From: Carettochelys insculpta
Taxonomy: Eukaryota; Chordata; Testudines; Carettochelyidae
Length of the DNA stretch: 64,000 nucleotides
Direction: 5' to 3'
Assembly (NCBI RefSeq): GCF_033958435.1
Contig: NC_134147.1
Coordinates: 45,688,001-45,752,000 of the forward strand
The position numbers were made by a program, and so were the translations under genes. Positions 1-13,328 of this stretch are shown here, one piece after another (positions within the stretch are counted from its first letter, which is position 1; each line of letters starts with the position of its first letter). The notes below the pieces were generated by a model, which did not search any database, was not told the origin of the DNA, and was given only the letters and a program-made list of their open reading frames with translations.

Positions 1-2877
1 AGAGTGGACACATCTCTTCAGTCATGTCATGCCCCATAACAGCAATGAAATCTGCAGGGAGACCTTCTGGCCATGTGAATGCTACATGGCTGGCCTGAGG
101 TGTGAGGCTTAGACAGGTACTCCAGTATATGAAGCAAAAGCCCATGAGGGAGCCAGGAGCTGTCTGGGCAGTGGACAGAGGTATGTAAAAAAGCTTCCAG
201 CTGTTCAGCAATGTTTCCTGCAAATCCTGGACCTTATGCGTGGCTGAGCAGAGAACAGCATATCCTAACACTGACAGCATCTGCTTTGTAGCTATACCGG
301 GAGACGAGCAAGGGAAAAACTGCCACCACTGCATGCTTCTCTACCCCAGTCCCTGCTGTTTTGAGAGAGCTTTGCTTGGAAGTAAGAGCTTTTCTCCTGC
401 CAGGTCCGTGGGGGCTCTTCCCTTCTGTTGCCAGCTTGGAGGATTCTGCTCCCCAGCCTAGTGCTGTTACAAAAGGGCACTCCATTTACAAGAGGGATTT
501 GTCCTCCTCCTGTCGGCCACATGTCCACCTTGTTTTGGGGAAGACGACATTTTCAAACAAGTGGGACCCTCTTCAGCTCCCTGTCTGAGCTTTGATTTGG
601 AGCTGCAAGCCAAGGGGTCAGGTTATATGGCTGTGCACTAAATCCATGTCAGGCTATTTTCTGAGTTACTGGCATTCCACCATGGACAAGGCTGCCACCT
701 GCTACAACGCTGCATTTCTCCTTCTGTCGCATGCAGGAGCCTAGGATTCCGTCCTCAGAGAGAGAGCAAGAAGCAGCAGTGAAAGAATAAAATAGTAGTT
801 TCCATAGCTGCAAGCCCTGAGAGGCTCATGAAGCTCCCACAGGCTCCCCATAATTCCCTGGGCCCTATCCAGTAGTGGTTTTCCCACCATAATTCTGTGG
901 GTGAAATCTTGGCCTCACTCAGTGGGAATCTCTTTGCTGACTTCAGTGGGGCCTGGCTCTCACTCCAGCTGAATGATCAGACTCCTTGTAGGGCATTCAT
1001 TGCATTGGTACACCGTGAATCACAGGTAATTTAGACTTGTGGCAGCGCCAGCCGCCGGGCCTGGCTTCAGGCTAGCCACTGCCTCAGGATCTCTCAGTTT
1101 CTCCCAACCTGCTAGCCTGGTTTGCTTGGTGTGGTGACATGGCCATCTGGCTACGGCATTAGTGAAACAAGGCCACTCCTGCCAGGGTAGCCGTGCCCAA
1201 AACGAATCATCTTCAGCCCAGTTTCAAGCTGCCCCTCCTTCCTGAGGGTCTGTGTTCTCTCGCCAGCTTACACTCCCCCACTGCCCCCGAGCTCATGGGT
1301 GACCATCGCTGTTCTCTTTCAAGCAGAGACTCTCAGCACTTCCTATCTGGAATCTCCCTTCTCTGTCTGGCTCTCCTGCAGGATTCTGTCTTCTCTCCAC
1401 CCCAGAAGGTCCAGTTCACCACCTGACCTGCCTGTCGTGTGATTTGGCTTATTTTCTCTACCTCTCGCTCAGGGTGCCACAGGTGTGGCTGATCCTAGTC
1501 AGCCTGGGACAGTGCCCCAGCTGTCATCCCTGTATCTTTCAAGCAGATTTATGACAGCATTTCTACACTCTCTTCTGGTTCCATTGTCTCCAAAGCCTTC
1601 CGTTTGGGAGGTTAGGGGCCTGGGGAGAAGGATGAATGATCAACGTATGTAACAAAGGGAAACCGAGGAAGATAAGGAAATGGACTTTCTCCCTGGGCAC
1701 AAGGATTAGTAAAGGCCAACTGACACAGTGGACTTCTGTAGGTATCCCTTCAGCATTGTTCTGTGTCTTAATTTTCTGGTAATCCCAATCGTAAAATGAA
1801 CGGTATCTGCTTCCTATATCTCTGATTTTCCCCCTCATTATTTCAGTGCTTTTTTCAATCTGTTTTGGAGTTGGCCCAACAAGGATGAGCAAATCCCTTT
1901 CCATGTCTTTTGACTGAGCTCTTAATTGATATTTCTTCAACTCTTTTCAAAGCAGCTATTTTGGCATCCAGAAAAGATTTGGTGTCATCTGAGTGGTAGA
2001 AAATATATTTTAATCTTTCACAGCAGCGTTGTTTCTAAGATGTAGCATTTGGGGTAGCAGATGGGGTGGCAAAGAAGTTGCCTATAGGGGCAGTGCACTG
2101 CCTCAACCACTCTCCCGCCCGCTGCAGGAACTTTTCAATTAAAAGAGGCAAGATTTTGCAGTTTGATGCATTCCAGAGCTGCATCTTACCAATTGTTTAG
2201 CACCCAAATTTCCATGTCAGGATCGATGGGGTTTGCAACATTTAGAAGGGGTTCTATGAGAAAATTCTCATTCTAGCTAATGATTTTGCAGACTGGTGCT
2301 GCATGTTCTACCTTAACTGTCCAGAAAGAGTCTAATCCAAGTGGCTCCTCGCAGAAACGAGGAAAAGTTGAATCCTCCCATTCTGATACTGTAGAACCTT
2401 TGTTTGTGTGTCCTTGGTACATATCTATACTTGCCAAAAACAGAGATAAAAGTCATTACTGAATAATTATCTTCTGTCACCAGAGGAAGAACAGTACAAA
2501 ATCTTCCCCCCCATACACACACACACATACACACACTCCCAACAGTGTTGTTAATACTTTGTGCTGTTTCAATATATAACTTTTTCTCCCTTAAAGTTAA
2601 ACGAATCTTCTAATGATAAAGGCCAAGTACTGGCGTTAACTAGAATAGTTAAATCACTTCAAATTACATTTCCCTTAAATGTTACTCTAATCCTTTTTTG
2701 TTGCAACTATCCCATGTGTTATTTGAGTTAGGAATGGCAGGGCCTATTCCCTGGCCCTTTTGCCTTCCATTAGGTTTGCATTGTCTATACGAACAATGGA
2801 GCGTTACATCATCAAATCAAATAACCCTTGTGTTCAGCAACCTCTATTTAAAATCAAGTCTCTTTATTTCTAAACAG
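1..2877 (+). other. CADPS: Intron segment upstream of the first visible exon
   Basis: No exon recognised. Short open frames here, including a 125-codon one on the minus strand at 1563-1940, show no family resemblance. A (CA)n tract lies at 2514-2537. A scattered motif of the form TGACTTCAGTGGG (about 939-951) is common in old amniote interspersed repeats. The intron ends in a usable acceptor: pyrimidine-rich sequence then taaacag at 2871-2877. Confidence 0.8.
2514..2537. repeat. (CA)n microsatellite
   Basis: Short alternating CA tract interrupted once by TA, in the upstream intron. It gives rise to a spurious MCMCVCVWGG reading on the minus strand. Confidence 0.85.
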
Positions 2878-3065
2878 GGCTGGTTTAGTCCTGGCCAAGT
2901 ATTTGTGCTAGATGAATACTGTGCACGTAATGGAGTCAGAGGCTGTCACAGACATCTCTGCTACCTCAAAGATTTACTAGAACGAGCAGAAAATGGAGCT
3001 ATGATAGACCCCACCTTGCTTCACTACAGCTTCGCCTTTTGTGCGTCACATGTGCATGGGAACAG
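2878..3065 (+). CDS. CADPS: CADPS exon, [15 protein letters not shown]...HVHGNR
   Basis: 188-nt exon, phase 0 in, phase 2 out. Acceptor taaacag|GG, donor AACAG|gtaagg. It encodes [19 protein letters not shown] followed by a [30 protein letters not shown]... segment ending in HVHGNR. This Cys/His-bearing region lies between the PH domain and the MHD-type helical region and is almost invariant between CAPS proteins. The [12 protein letters not shown] wording favours CADPS over CADPS2. The upstream exon is outside the window. The final AG of the Arg codon is completed by G of the next constitutive exon at 14367, or by T of the candidate cassette at 4115, which would give Ser. Confidence 0.95.
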
Positions 3066-3196
3066 GTAAGGAATTATTCATATCTAGCAACAAACTGCCA
3101 GAAAGGGTTGACTTTGAAAACGTAGGTTTCCTTGTTCACAACTTGTTTTCATGCTGCATGTTTGGCAGCTGCTCTTGATGGCATAATTGGTTGGTT

Positions 3197-3222
3197 TGTT
3201 TGTTTGTTTCTTTGTTTGTTGA
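3197..3222. repeat. (TTTG)n simple repeat
   Basis: About six TTTG units with one TTTC variant, directly downstream of the first exon's donor region. Confidence 0.8.
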
Positions 3223-4114
3223 AATGAAAACAATAAAAAATGTGCACAGAGAATCCAAAATCATTTTCTAACTTTTTCACTCAGAAAACTCCTAGGTGCA
3301 AGTCTTGATAAACTATATATGGATGCATAACTGAAGTGTGTATCGTCATGTATACATAAATAGATGTAAAGACTGTATTACATTGATTTTAATTAATATA
3401 TTAGAGCATCTAACAAGTTACTATAGATAGCAATTTCAGCACTTGAGTCTAGTTTCAAACGTAATTGAGGCATTAAGGAGCCTGTATGCATTTGCAAGTT
3501 GTCTCCTAACTTACTTAAACATCATTGAAAATTTTCCCCACATTTTATTGCTATTGCAGAGCAATTTCTAGTGCCTAGTTTGCTCAATTGCTTCTCTCAA
3601 ATGTGGCAAATATACTGTGGCAAAAAGTTCAGCTGTGCTAAGTTTCTTTGTCTATGTTGTTTCATTTGACAGCTATAGTAGCTGTTGCAGCTTCTTGCAC
3701 TGCGGGGTGTTTTGGTTTTTTTTTTTTTCCAAGTTGCATTGTGTACTCTGAGATGTCACACTCGATTCTACATATGCTACTGAATAACAGAGTGTTACAA
3801 AATAATTATGTGTTTTTGTAAACTCTCCGTTAAACATCATCCAGATTTATGATACACATTGTCTGGATTTCATATTGTGAGACTGTCACGCAATGCACAG
3901 TTAATTTTATACATCTTGTCATGGAAACTAGTTTTTAATTTGTTTTCTTTTTAGTTTTTACTTTCTTTTATAAGTTTGCTATCTTTTGCTGTTTATTATT
4001 TGATTTCAATTTAGTTTTCTCTCATTTATTTTCTTCACGCTTTTTTCTGCTTCTTTCACTTTTGTTGCTGGCCTCACCCTGTTCATTCAAAATCATCCCA
4101 ACCATTCCCCAAAG

Positions 4115-4279
4115 TCAACAAATGGCAGAGTTACTTGGTGGGGCACAACCAAATGCAGATGGAGAGGGGGGCAAAATGTTTAATCCCTCTGCCACTGAAG
4201 CGGAGACAAAAAAGGATTCCAAAAAGGAGTCCAAAAAAAGGAAAGATTCCAAATCCCAGCCAAATCCAGAGCCGAAAAG
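4115..4279 (+). CDS. CADPS: Candidate CADPS cassette exon, 165 nt, Lys/Ser-rich
   Basis: Seen: acceptor ccccaaag|TCAACAA after a long pyrimidine-rich run (about 4040-4090), and donor CCGAAAAG|gtaaga, close to consensus. The length is 165 nt, a multiple of three. The phase is 2-2, matching the junction between the exons at 2878-3065 and 14367-14468. It adds 55 residues: SQQMAELLGG near the start, GGKMFNPSATEAETKK in the middle, then a basic KKDSKKESKKRKDSK run and a PNPEP end. The only other nearby AG (before AGTTACTT) would hit a stop. Inference: an optional insert between HVHGNR and PDGIGTV carrying a polybasic segment that could act in membrane binding, phosphorylation or localisation. I cannot confirm from memory that this exon is annotated in other species. 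Expression evidence is needed, but the combined splice, phase and length signals are hard to get by chance. Confidence 0.75.
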
Positions 4280-5227
4280 GTAAGAGAGAGCAAAGCCCGG
4301 AAACGTATTTGGCGGTATACAAGCACTTTGCAGTCACTGAGCACAGTGGGCACTTTGCATTTCCAATACTTATATTGCTCCAAAGCTTTACAAAGGCAGA
4401 TCAAATAAAATGATAGTAAAAGGGCATTCAGCAATTTGGGAAACCAGTGAGTTAATGATTTTCTAAATGTGTATTAGAAATAGAGTATTCAAAACTCAAG
4501 GAAATACAAATGAGACAGAGTAGCTGCCAGTCAAATAAGAGTGTCTGTCATTACAGTGGTATTAAAGGCAATTCACTGCTCCTTCATACAAATTCGACTA
4601 TCCACAGATTGTGTTACTGCAGCAGCCTAACTCTGTTTTGAGGGTATAGGGCCTCATCAAAAATGCCTTGGAGTCTAACATTTGACTGTCCTGTACTCCG
4701 GATCATGCTTTACAACAGCATTTAAGTGTTCCAATTTTGATTTTCTTAGTCGCATGTAACTCTATTGATGCCAGAATAACTGAGAGCAGTATCTGTCTTC
4801 TCTCTCTCCCTCTCTCGTGTGTGTGTATGTTAACAGCAGAGACGTATTAAACTTGCCAACTGCGGATTGCCATTTTGTCCTGTTGTGTCTAGGAAATGGT
4901 AAATGGAGAGGATTGTGATGAAATTAAAAATTATAGCAATTCATGGCAACCTTGTAAATCCATTTTTGTCTGCACAGTGCTTCATACAATGGGCCCCAAT
5001 TCTGCACAAGCTTCTAGGTACTATTGTCAGACAAAACAAAAAACAAAAAAACAGAAAATGGATTTCTCTAAACCAAGTGGGATTTTTAGTAAACACTTAA
5101 AATAATCCCATTCCATGACATGATTGTTGCATTTAACTTTCTTTTACTGTAACAAGGCCATTTGCCATACACCTGATTTAGAAGCCAAAGGCTGTGCAAC
5201 TTACCTAGCAGCATGGCACATTCTCCA

Positions 5228-5405
5228 GGACTTGCCGTTTTTTAAATCAAGATTGGATATCTTTTTGAAAGCCGGGCTCTAGTTTAAACGGAAGGTGTGG
5301 GCTTGATGCAGAAAATGTTGGGTAAGGTTCTGTAGCTTGTGCTATGCTTGAAGTCAGACTGAACTATCGCAGCAATCCCTTCTGGACCTGAAAAAAAAAA
5401 TCTGT
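5228..5405 (+). mobile_element. CR1 LINE, 3' end fragment
   Basis: Contains the typical CR1 tail wording: ACTTGCCGTTTTTTAAATCA, GATTGGATATCTTTTTGAAA, GTCAGACTgaactatc, and CCCTTCTGGACCTgaaaa. CR1 is the dominant LINE of birds, crocodilians and turtles. The element is 5'-truncated and somewhat diverged; the run of A at 5391-5400 follows the tail. Confidence 0.8.
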
Positions 5406-5734
5406 AGATCTTTATCTCTGCTATTAAGGCTCAGGCAGAAATCAGAGTGTCTGAGTTCAAGTGTTGTGGCTCCTTTTGGGAAACAACATTCATGCTGTTT
5501 GTGTGATTTGTTTTAAGTGAGCCCAGCCTAGACTGACATGCAGCTATAGAAAACTGATGCTTATGTATGTAATATCGAATCACCAATTAGAAGTGTTTTT
5601 GTGTGTATAAAGCCAGTCCATATCGGACAATCTCCTTCCCCCACCTTTCATTTTTTTGCTTGATTTCAGAGGTTGCAACCTGCCAGTCTGCTTCACTTGG
5701 TCAGAGCCTTAGCTTATTGTCAGTCAAATCCTTG

Positions 5735-5805
5735 CCTTGTAAGCTCTTTGGGTAGATGTTATGTCTTGTTCTGTGATTGTACAGCACTAAACACAAGGGG
5801 GACAC
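5735..5805 (+). repeat. Amniote SINE/LINE tail-like sequence
   Basis: The wording TTGTAAGCTCTTTGGGTAGA ... TCTTGTTCTGTGATTGTACA GCACTAAACACA is the tail shared by many old amniote interspersed repeats. The family assignment is uncertain. Confidence 0.5.
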
Positions 5806-7074
5806 ATCTAGGCTTGGAAACTTTCAACAATGCAGTAAGATAAATACTAAATTATAATGAATAACATCATTATTTGTGCACACAACTCTTTGGGTAAAGG
5901 TAGCATTTGAACATATTCATTAAAATATATGCAATCAATATCTTTGCTATTTAATGAAAAGTTCCTGTTTTTGTCATAAGCATGTATATATTAATTGTAC
6001 TTTCTTTAGAAACTGGGAGGTACTTTACTTTTAGAGGGCAAAAATAAACCCAGCTGGTGGGCTAGCTTTCTCAGGAATGAGGTTGGCCATCAGTCCAACT
6101 ATGCCACTCCAGTAATGAAGGTCAAAAAGAGAGAGACTTCTGTGGCTATCAATCTCCTATATATTAGCAATAGACAGTGATGGAGCTGAGGTGGGTTGTC
6201 TGTTTGTATTGTGTTTGTGTAAGGTCAGACAGTGAGACAACAGTAGCTTGCAGTCAGTGAGAAAGTGCAGAGAGAATGTGATTCAGATGTCCAGGACAGC
6301 CTGAAGGTCAGGACTGACAGAATGACAGGCCATCATAGAGAAGAAACTAACTAGCTGCTGTCCAGGGTCCTGCTGCATGAATACCGCCTTATGATGTGAT
6401 CAGTGTCAGCACAGGACAGGAACAAAGTGGCTGTTGTTAAAAATACACCTCTAGCTCTGCAGTGACCCCATTGCCCTGTCACGTGAAAAGGTCAAAACCC
6501 AATATTGGTGATATTTCGGAATCTACTGCAGTCTGTTTTTTCCTTTATCTTGGCTTTTATTTGAGCTGGGGATAACTAGAAATACAAATACCCATTCCAA
6601 AAGGAGGCTAAAAGCCATGGCCATGTGCATAGCAAAATCCATTAATGTTTTGTGTTAATTTTACCTGTACTTTAAAATCAGAACAAAGAATGGAAAAGTG
6701 ACAGTTTATTATTATTTTTATCCCCCAAATTTTGCCTTCTGGAGACATCTGCTGACATTATATACACAAGTGTTTTATATATCAGTAGCTATTACGATTA
6801 TATCAAATCTGCTAAACGCAAGATACCATAACAAATTATAGTTCACTGAAATTAAAAAATGATTGGTGACACTTGTCCACTGTACTTAAGGATTCACTAC
6901 AGGTGGAGGCCCCTAAAGACTTCTACCAATTTGAAAGATTTTATTGATCCTGACAGATAAGGGGTAAAAATATTTCAAGTTGGTAAAATTTTGTAAAGTT
7001 ACATCCATTTGGGTCTGTTTGAGGTACTTCTCTGAGCTACATTGCTGTAGTATTGACCATCTCAGAGTCCTTTA

Positions 7075-7205
7075 AAGTAATTGTCCTTCCAACACCCCGT
7101 GAGGCAGGAAGTGACATTATTCTTGTTTTGCAGACGCATAACAACATCACGGAAAGAATATAAGTGCCTGGCACCTCAGGGACTTCAGCCCATGCCTCCC
7201 ACATT
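7075..7205 (-). mobile_element. MIR-like SINE fragment, minus strand
   Basis: The stretch CCCCGTGAGGCAGGAAGTGA CATTATTCTTGTTTTGCAGA resembles the reverse complement of the conserved MIR core (GAGGTAGGTA...ATCCCCATTTTACAGATGAG type). It is diverged, as expected of an ancient insertion. Confidence 0.5.
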
Positions 7206-9587
7206 GTAGGCTAGTTCCCTAGCTGCTGGAACATTCTACCTCTCCCTTTTAAAGAGTTACCTCTTTAGGATTTTATTACTTGACTACCAAAAAAAGCCAT
7301 TTCAAATTGATGATAAAAACACAAACGATGTTTAACATGAAATTGGTTAAAGTAGGAGAAACGTGCTGCTTTTGTGTTTTATATACGTTTTTGTCCTCGT
7401 GTACTGAACATTTATCTATAGATTTAAGTATGTAAAAAGTTAAGGAATGGGAAGCTCATTGGATTAGTGGCTCTTGTGCCCAGCACCACTTGGACTTCAT
7501 ACTGAATCTGGTCCAAGTTGGTGTAGAGGGCACAGTATGATTATCTGTCAGCGATCTCTGTGAAATGAGCTGGTAGTATTGACCATCTCACAGTCCTGTC
7601 CACTTTCTCAATCCCATCACCAAACAGCTACACAATCAAATGATCTCACTATAATTTCCCCGGTGTTTGCACGCAGCTGGATTGGTGCACTGCCTTTCCC
7701 ATAGCTATTGTGTTGCATAAACACGACATTCACTTTCAAAATGAAATCAATATTGGCATCCCCTGAAGCTGTTGCCTTTGCAGATTTTTGACAGATGTAA
7801 GGCACCAGAAACATTGCCACTTTGAAGTAGTCTGTGGAACTTGTGGATTTAAATATCTCCATTACACTTTAGAGTTTTCTCAGTTATGTCTCATTAATAT
7901 TTAGTTTATGTCTCACAACAAACGTTGCAAACAGCTGGTTGGAAAATTGGAAACAGTTTTTACAATTTTTTTGAAAGAACATCATAGAAATCTCAAAAAC
8001 TTTCAACCAGCTCCAGACATTCATAACATCTCTGTATGCTCTCTTTGGAGATTATATTTATTCTCTGATTAAGAGATCCAAAGTTGGCAATACTGTATCA
8101 GAGAGTCACAGATTAACAAAACCAGACTGTGGGTAATGCCACAGTCTTTATTATTTTCAGGATCCATATAAAAAGCCATAATAGGCATGTATGGACACAC
8201 CGTATTTTATTGATGCTTTCAAAACACAGCCTATTTCATAGGCTGAGATGAGATGATGCATTGTGCGAGAGACAACAGATACATAGTGTCGTGTTACACA
8301 CTGACATAGTACACTACCATGGGTGCAGGACAGGAACATGTGCCAGTCTAGGCAGGGTTATGCAGGGATGCATATTGCACTTGAGGACGAATGAGTATCC
8401 ACAGAGCACCACAGCCTGGCCTGAAACTGGAACAAAGAGAAGTGAAATAAAAGCTAAAACTATACTAATGAAATGGTTTGTCTTTTCATTATTGTCCCAT
8501 GTAGCTGAATAAGGTTGGGTCCCAGATCTAGGTTAAAAGTCCCGTTGAAATAAAGAAAAAAAGGAGAAAAAAATACTATGGAATCTTTAGGGTATAATAT
8601 AAATAAATATAAGTATATAAACATAAGATAAATTCACAGAAGCACAAAGGATTGCATGAGGTTGAAACTCAATGGCCAATTCTTCAAAGGGGTGTCCAAG
8701 TGCAGTTGGAGGGCTGCTTTACAGGTGTATTTGTTCATCTGTAGGGATACCTTTGTAATATTAGTGCTTTGGATTATAAATCCCATAATAGTCTGTGATG
8801 CTGTTTATAAGCTACGTGTTACACCTGGTTGCAAAGGAGTGAGTGGAAGATCACATCTGCCTCATCTTAGATTTGCCTTTTGTTAATTAAAATCAGATGA
8901 TTGTATCATCTCTGATGTGTGCAAAATACATGCAGAGATTTGGTTACTGTGTGGAAGAAGTATGTTCCTTCATGATAAAGCTTAAAGCAGTTAAGCATAA
9001 AAGGGGCAAAAGATGATTTTTTTTTATTTATAATCCTCTTGGTTTTCAGACAGGCTAATGTCAAAGAGATTAACCCAAAGGAGCTATACTGTAGATTTAT
9101 AATTGCATACAAATGCATGCTATTGCTTCAGATATTAGTCTTTGTTAAATATGATTTTGATATATTTGTTTTAGCAGCATTACTAGCCCTGGGGGCCTCT
9201 GGGGATAATTAGAAAAGGGCATGGTGGGGGAGGTGTGGCTTACAGAATGGAGCATTGGCCTTAGGATCACAGGTCCTAATTATAATTTATAATTAACCCT
9301 GTGATTTGCACAACATTATAAACTAATGAAAGAAAATCATTTTCTGCTATTTGACATGAAAAGTGTGGTTTTTAGTTTCACAGCTTGCTTTTGGGGTTGT
9401 TTTCATACTTTATGAATGAAAAGTTGAAGAAAAATAGGAAAGTGGACATAGATTGAAGAAAAGCATCTAAAACTTTTCCCGTGAAATATTTATGTGAGGC
9501 ACTGACAAATCTGCAGGTGATATCAGGAGTTTATAATAACAAGGATTAGCTCTGAAAATGTGCTTTTGGGGATTACGAAATTGTGCC

Positions 9588-9630
9588 TTTATTTATTTTT
9601 TTTATTTATGTAGTTATTTATTTATTTAAT
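9588..9630. repeat. (TTTA)n simple repeat
   Basis: Degenerate TTTA/TTTAT units in an AT-rich stretch. Confidence 0.65.
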
Positions 9631-11093
9631 TTCTGCACTCCCCTCTGTTTTTAAACCAGGCTTCTTTCATTTTTCTGGCAGGATCAATAGAGCATCAGAT
9701 GAAAATCTGTTTCTGTTCAAACCAGTGGCATTTATGTTGCATGTTGCTCCAAATCCATAGAAAGAGGCAGAGGCATTTTGCGTGTGTGTACACATTTATA
9801 TTTAACCATAATATAGGTGCAGCACTTCTTTCTCTGTCTCTCTCCTACGACTGTCTACCCCAGTGAAATATATACCATACAAGGCCACCGCAAAGTGTGT
9901 GTTAGTTTTACACAGCTGGGTTCTAGAATGTGTTGTACACATTCTGTTTGCTGCACAGGGCTGTGATTCTGTATATAAAAAAAGCATCCAGTATACAATT
10001 GACAGGAAACCTTTGCTAAATAAAAAGAGCTAATCCCAGAATGTCTAAGAAAATTAATTCCTAAGATTTTGGGCCTTCTTTTTAGAATATCTTTAAGGAC
10101 CATCAGTTGTTATGATATGGTAATTATCAGGAATACAGAAGTCAACGTGGCGTTATAAAGAGAATTGTTTATGTAACTCTTAGTTTAGAAAGTGAGAAAA
10201 TAAATGTGTTTCAAAATTATTCAGTTTTCAGATATATTTGAGGAATGTTTTGATTTAATTAGGTTTCAGAAATGATCACATTAGTGAATTAGGTAAAGTG
10301 GTTTTGGTGGTGTTTTTCTATAGTTCTATCAGTATCCCTACATTTATCACTACTTAATGAGTTCCTAATGCTTCAGCTTCTGGGGAGATGAGCAACAAAA
10401 ATTAACATAACTAGTAAATCTGAAGATGTGCGGCTGGGTTATAGTATTTGAAATTTGACAAACCCATTGGAAGTATTATTATTTGTGACATGGCTCAAGA
10501 TGGGAGCTTGTGAGGAGAGTAAAGATGACAGAACTGGTGCTAACCACTGTGACAACAACTTGAAAAGCAGCCGACATGACATCTTTCCTATCATGCTGCC
10601 GAAAATGTCAACTTTGTGAAGGACAGTGAGAAAATGGTTTGCCGAAAATTTGAAAGGTAGATTCAAGAGATGCTCATCGTGTCAGATGTAATATAGTCCA
10701 CAGCTGTTTGAGAAAGGAAGTCCTTGCCGTTGTGATGGCTCTTGGTTGGCAGGCCCTTCCAGACATCCGGGCTGCTCCAAAAATGGCTACAGTTGACCTG
10801 TAGATTGTCTCAAGTTTGTAGTAGAATGATATGCAAGGGTAAGCTCTGATTTATCTAGCATGCAGTTGTATAGAAAGATGTCGGATGCACGAGGTAACTT
10901 TTTAATTGGGTTAACATAACCGAATCTGGCAACGCGTCTTCTGGTTAAAAAAAAAAAATCAAGAAAAAGTGAGGCCTAACTATTATGGCTGAAGTGTGGT
11001 GAATATTTTTAAATATATTGTCTGCTGGAAGCTAGATAGTTATATCTGTGTCTCAGTCCAAACCGTTTGACTGTTATAACTTAATTTAAATGA

Positions 11094-11300
11094 GTTGCCG
11101 GGCCTGCCAACAGGGATGGGTGGGGGACACGGGGACATTTTCCCTGGGTCCCTTTGAAATACTACAGAAGTGCTGTGCCACCAATCCACATGCATCTCAG
11201 AGAGAGGTTGGTGAGGGGGCCAGGGCTGACTGCCCTAATCCTTGCCCCTTCTGCCCTGGGCCTTGCTCCTTCTGGGGCTGTCAGCCATACTGTGAGTTTT
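11094..11300. repeat. GC-rich interspersed repeat, copy 1
   Basis: Shares wording with 21985-22175 (CCCTTTGAAATACTaCAG against CCCTTTGAAACACTGCAG, then GACTGCCCTA, then CTTGCCCC and CCTTCTgGGGCTG). Both lie in introns of the same gene. No terminal repeat or transposase was recognised, so the class is unknown. Confidence 0.5.
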
Positions 11301-13328
11301 GGACAGTATTTCCAATCCAACAAGATATGTACCCAGCTAAATGCCCACATAGTGTCCCTAACAGGATCAGTGCTTTAGACTGCAAAACTGACAGAGCACT
11401 GAACGTTTAGGCTGCCACTCCAAATTTTAATGGTGCAGTGGTGTCAAAGCATTGCAAGTGTCTGAAATTAGTGTTGCCTGGCAAGTGCCAAAATAGCTAG
11501 AACAAACCGAAGTAAAGCCAAATCCAGAGCCCATTGCGCTCCGGGGAAATATTTCACTGGCTTCAGATCAACCATAGGTAACAACTATGAATGCTATCCC
11601 ATTGAGGACCATAGAAAATGTGGTGCGACATTGAACACGATGCCCCTTGCTGGTTTAAACAGTATTAAAGTGATATTTTAAAATAATAATTTGAACTAAA
11701 AGAGGGGCTGAACATTTATAAAACTAGTATTATTTAACTGAGAATCCTCTTGGCATGGGTGCGATTCCCTAAAAAATAACTCAGGGGCTGAAAAGTAGAC
11801 TTTTCTGTGATTTTTCAGTAAATCTTCTACTTTGAGGGCTATAGAGCCACAAATGGTAACACAACATTCAGAACTTTTCCAATTCATTAGCATATTGTTC
11901 TGAGTTTCGGCACTTTACAGTCCATGTGTTGTGACTGCAGCATTTGTCAGTTGCTGATGCAATTAACTTCTATGAAACTCTGCAGCCTCTGTGCATCTGT
12001 GCAGCTGTTCACCCAAAACTCAAATGAATGTTTCAACTTGTCCTTTGACATAGAGTATTTATCATGGATTATCTTGAAAAATCTGCCACTCTGCTGGCAA
12101 GCGAACTGGATTCCCCAAAGTACATCGCAATGCTCGCCTGCATAACTGAGGACGTGAACAAGATCTGAATCCGAATACTAATTATTTCTGGTTTAAAAAT
12201 ATACTGAATATGTTCAGCAACTATGTTTTAAATTCGGTGTCTAACTTGATTTGCCTGGCTTACTTACTTCTTCAGGATAACTAGAAATAATTGTGCTGAT
12301 GGAACCAAATCCTTTCTTCCATAACTGTTTGTGTTTCCCAGCTAAAATATTATAGTCCACAGTTCATCCAGAATAACATTTTTACAGCTGAGCTTGGCAA
12401 CTAAGTGATGGAAGATTCTTATAGAAATGCTGGTTGAATTTAAAGATATCTCCTGTCATCTGGGCCTTTTAGTATGTCCAGTTCCTAAATGCTGTTTAAA
12501 ATGGCTTTAGCAGTCACATATAATGAAAAGAAAATCAATTAAGACTGTGTTAGCATCTCTGTTTGGATTTATTAGAGAACATTTTACCTGTAGTCTAACA
12601 GCGGAGCTAATATTTATGATATTAAGAGGTTTCTGCATCTGAGGTCAGAGAAACATGACTGTACAGATTGTAATTTTTGTTTTAGTTTAGGGTCTTTTGA
12701 TTATTTAAAAGGAAAATAAAGCTAACCAATTAACCCCTGACAGGAGGTTCGTTAGAAGCTGTGTAATCCCTTGCCAAGCCTTTTGTATAACCAAACTAGT
12801 CTAGTACTAAGGATTTACACAGCTTAAGCTGAACACTGGAGGAGGCCTTTAAGTAAAAACATTTGTTCCATTTTAAGGCATTTTATGTTACCTAAGGAGA
12901 GACTGTGCTTGTATAGGCTCTACAGCAATACACATGCCTGTATACTTTGCCTGTCAATAATAGAAACTAGTGTTTATTGTCTGAATTGCTGATTCCTTTG
13001 GTGAATGGATTAAACTATCTCCCTCCCAAATCCAGAGATAATGCTGTGGCATGTATTTCTTTGGGGTTCGGGGGGGTATATGTGCAGAGGATGCTGGTTT
13101 CTGCTCTCACGTGGGTGCAAATCGGGTCAGTTTAAATCAACAGAGTTAAAAAGATGCAAAAACAGAATGTGAGCACAGTCAGGCATGGGGACTCTCCACA
13201 TTATCCATCACCATTGCAAGTGAAGAATGGAAGACGTGATTGCTTGCATGCCGTGCTGTCTGAAAGATGGGAAATACCCCAAGGCTGGCTGCATTATTTA
13301 TAATGCAGCCTTGCATTCACAAATAATA

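Noticed and set aside
1563..1940. 125-codon minus-strand open frame
   Set aside because: No recognisable family and no repeat match. Consistent with chance in a 2.9-kb intron segment.
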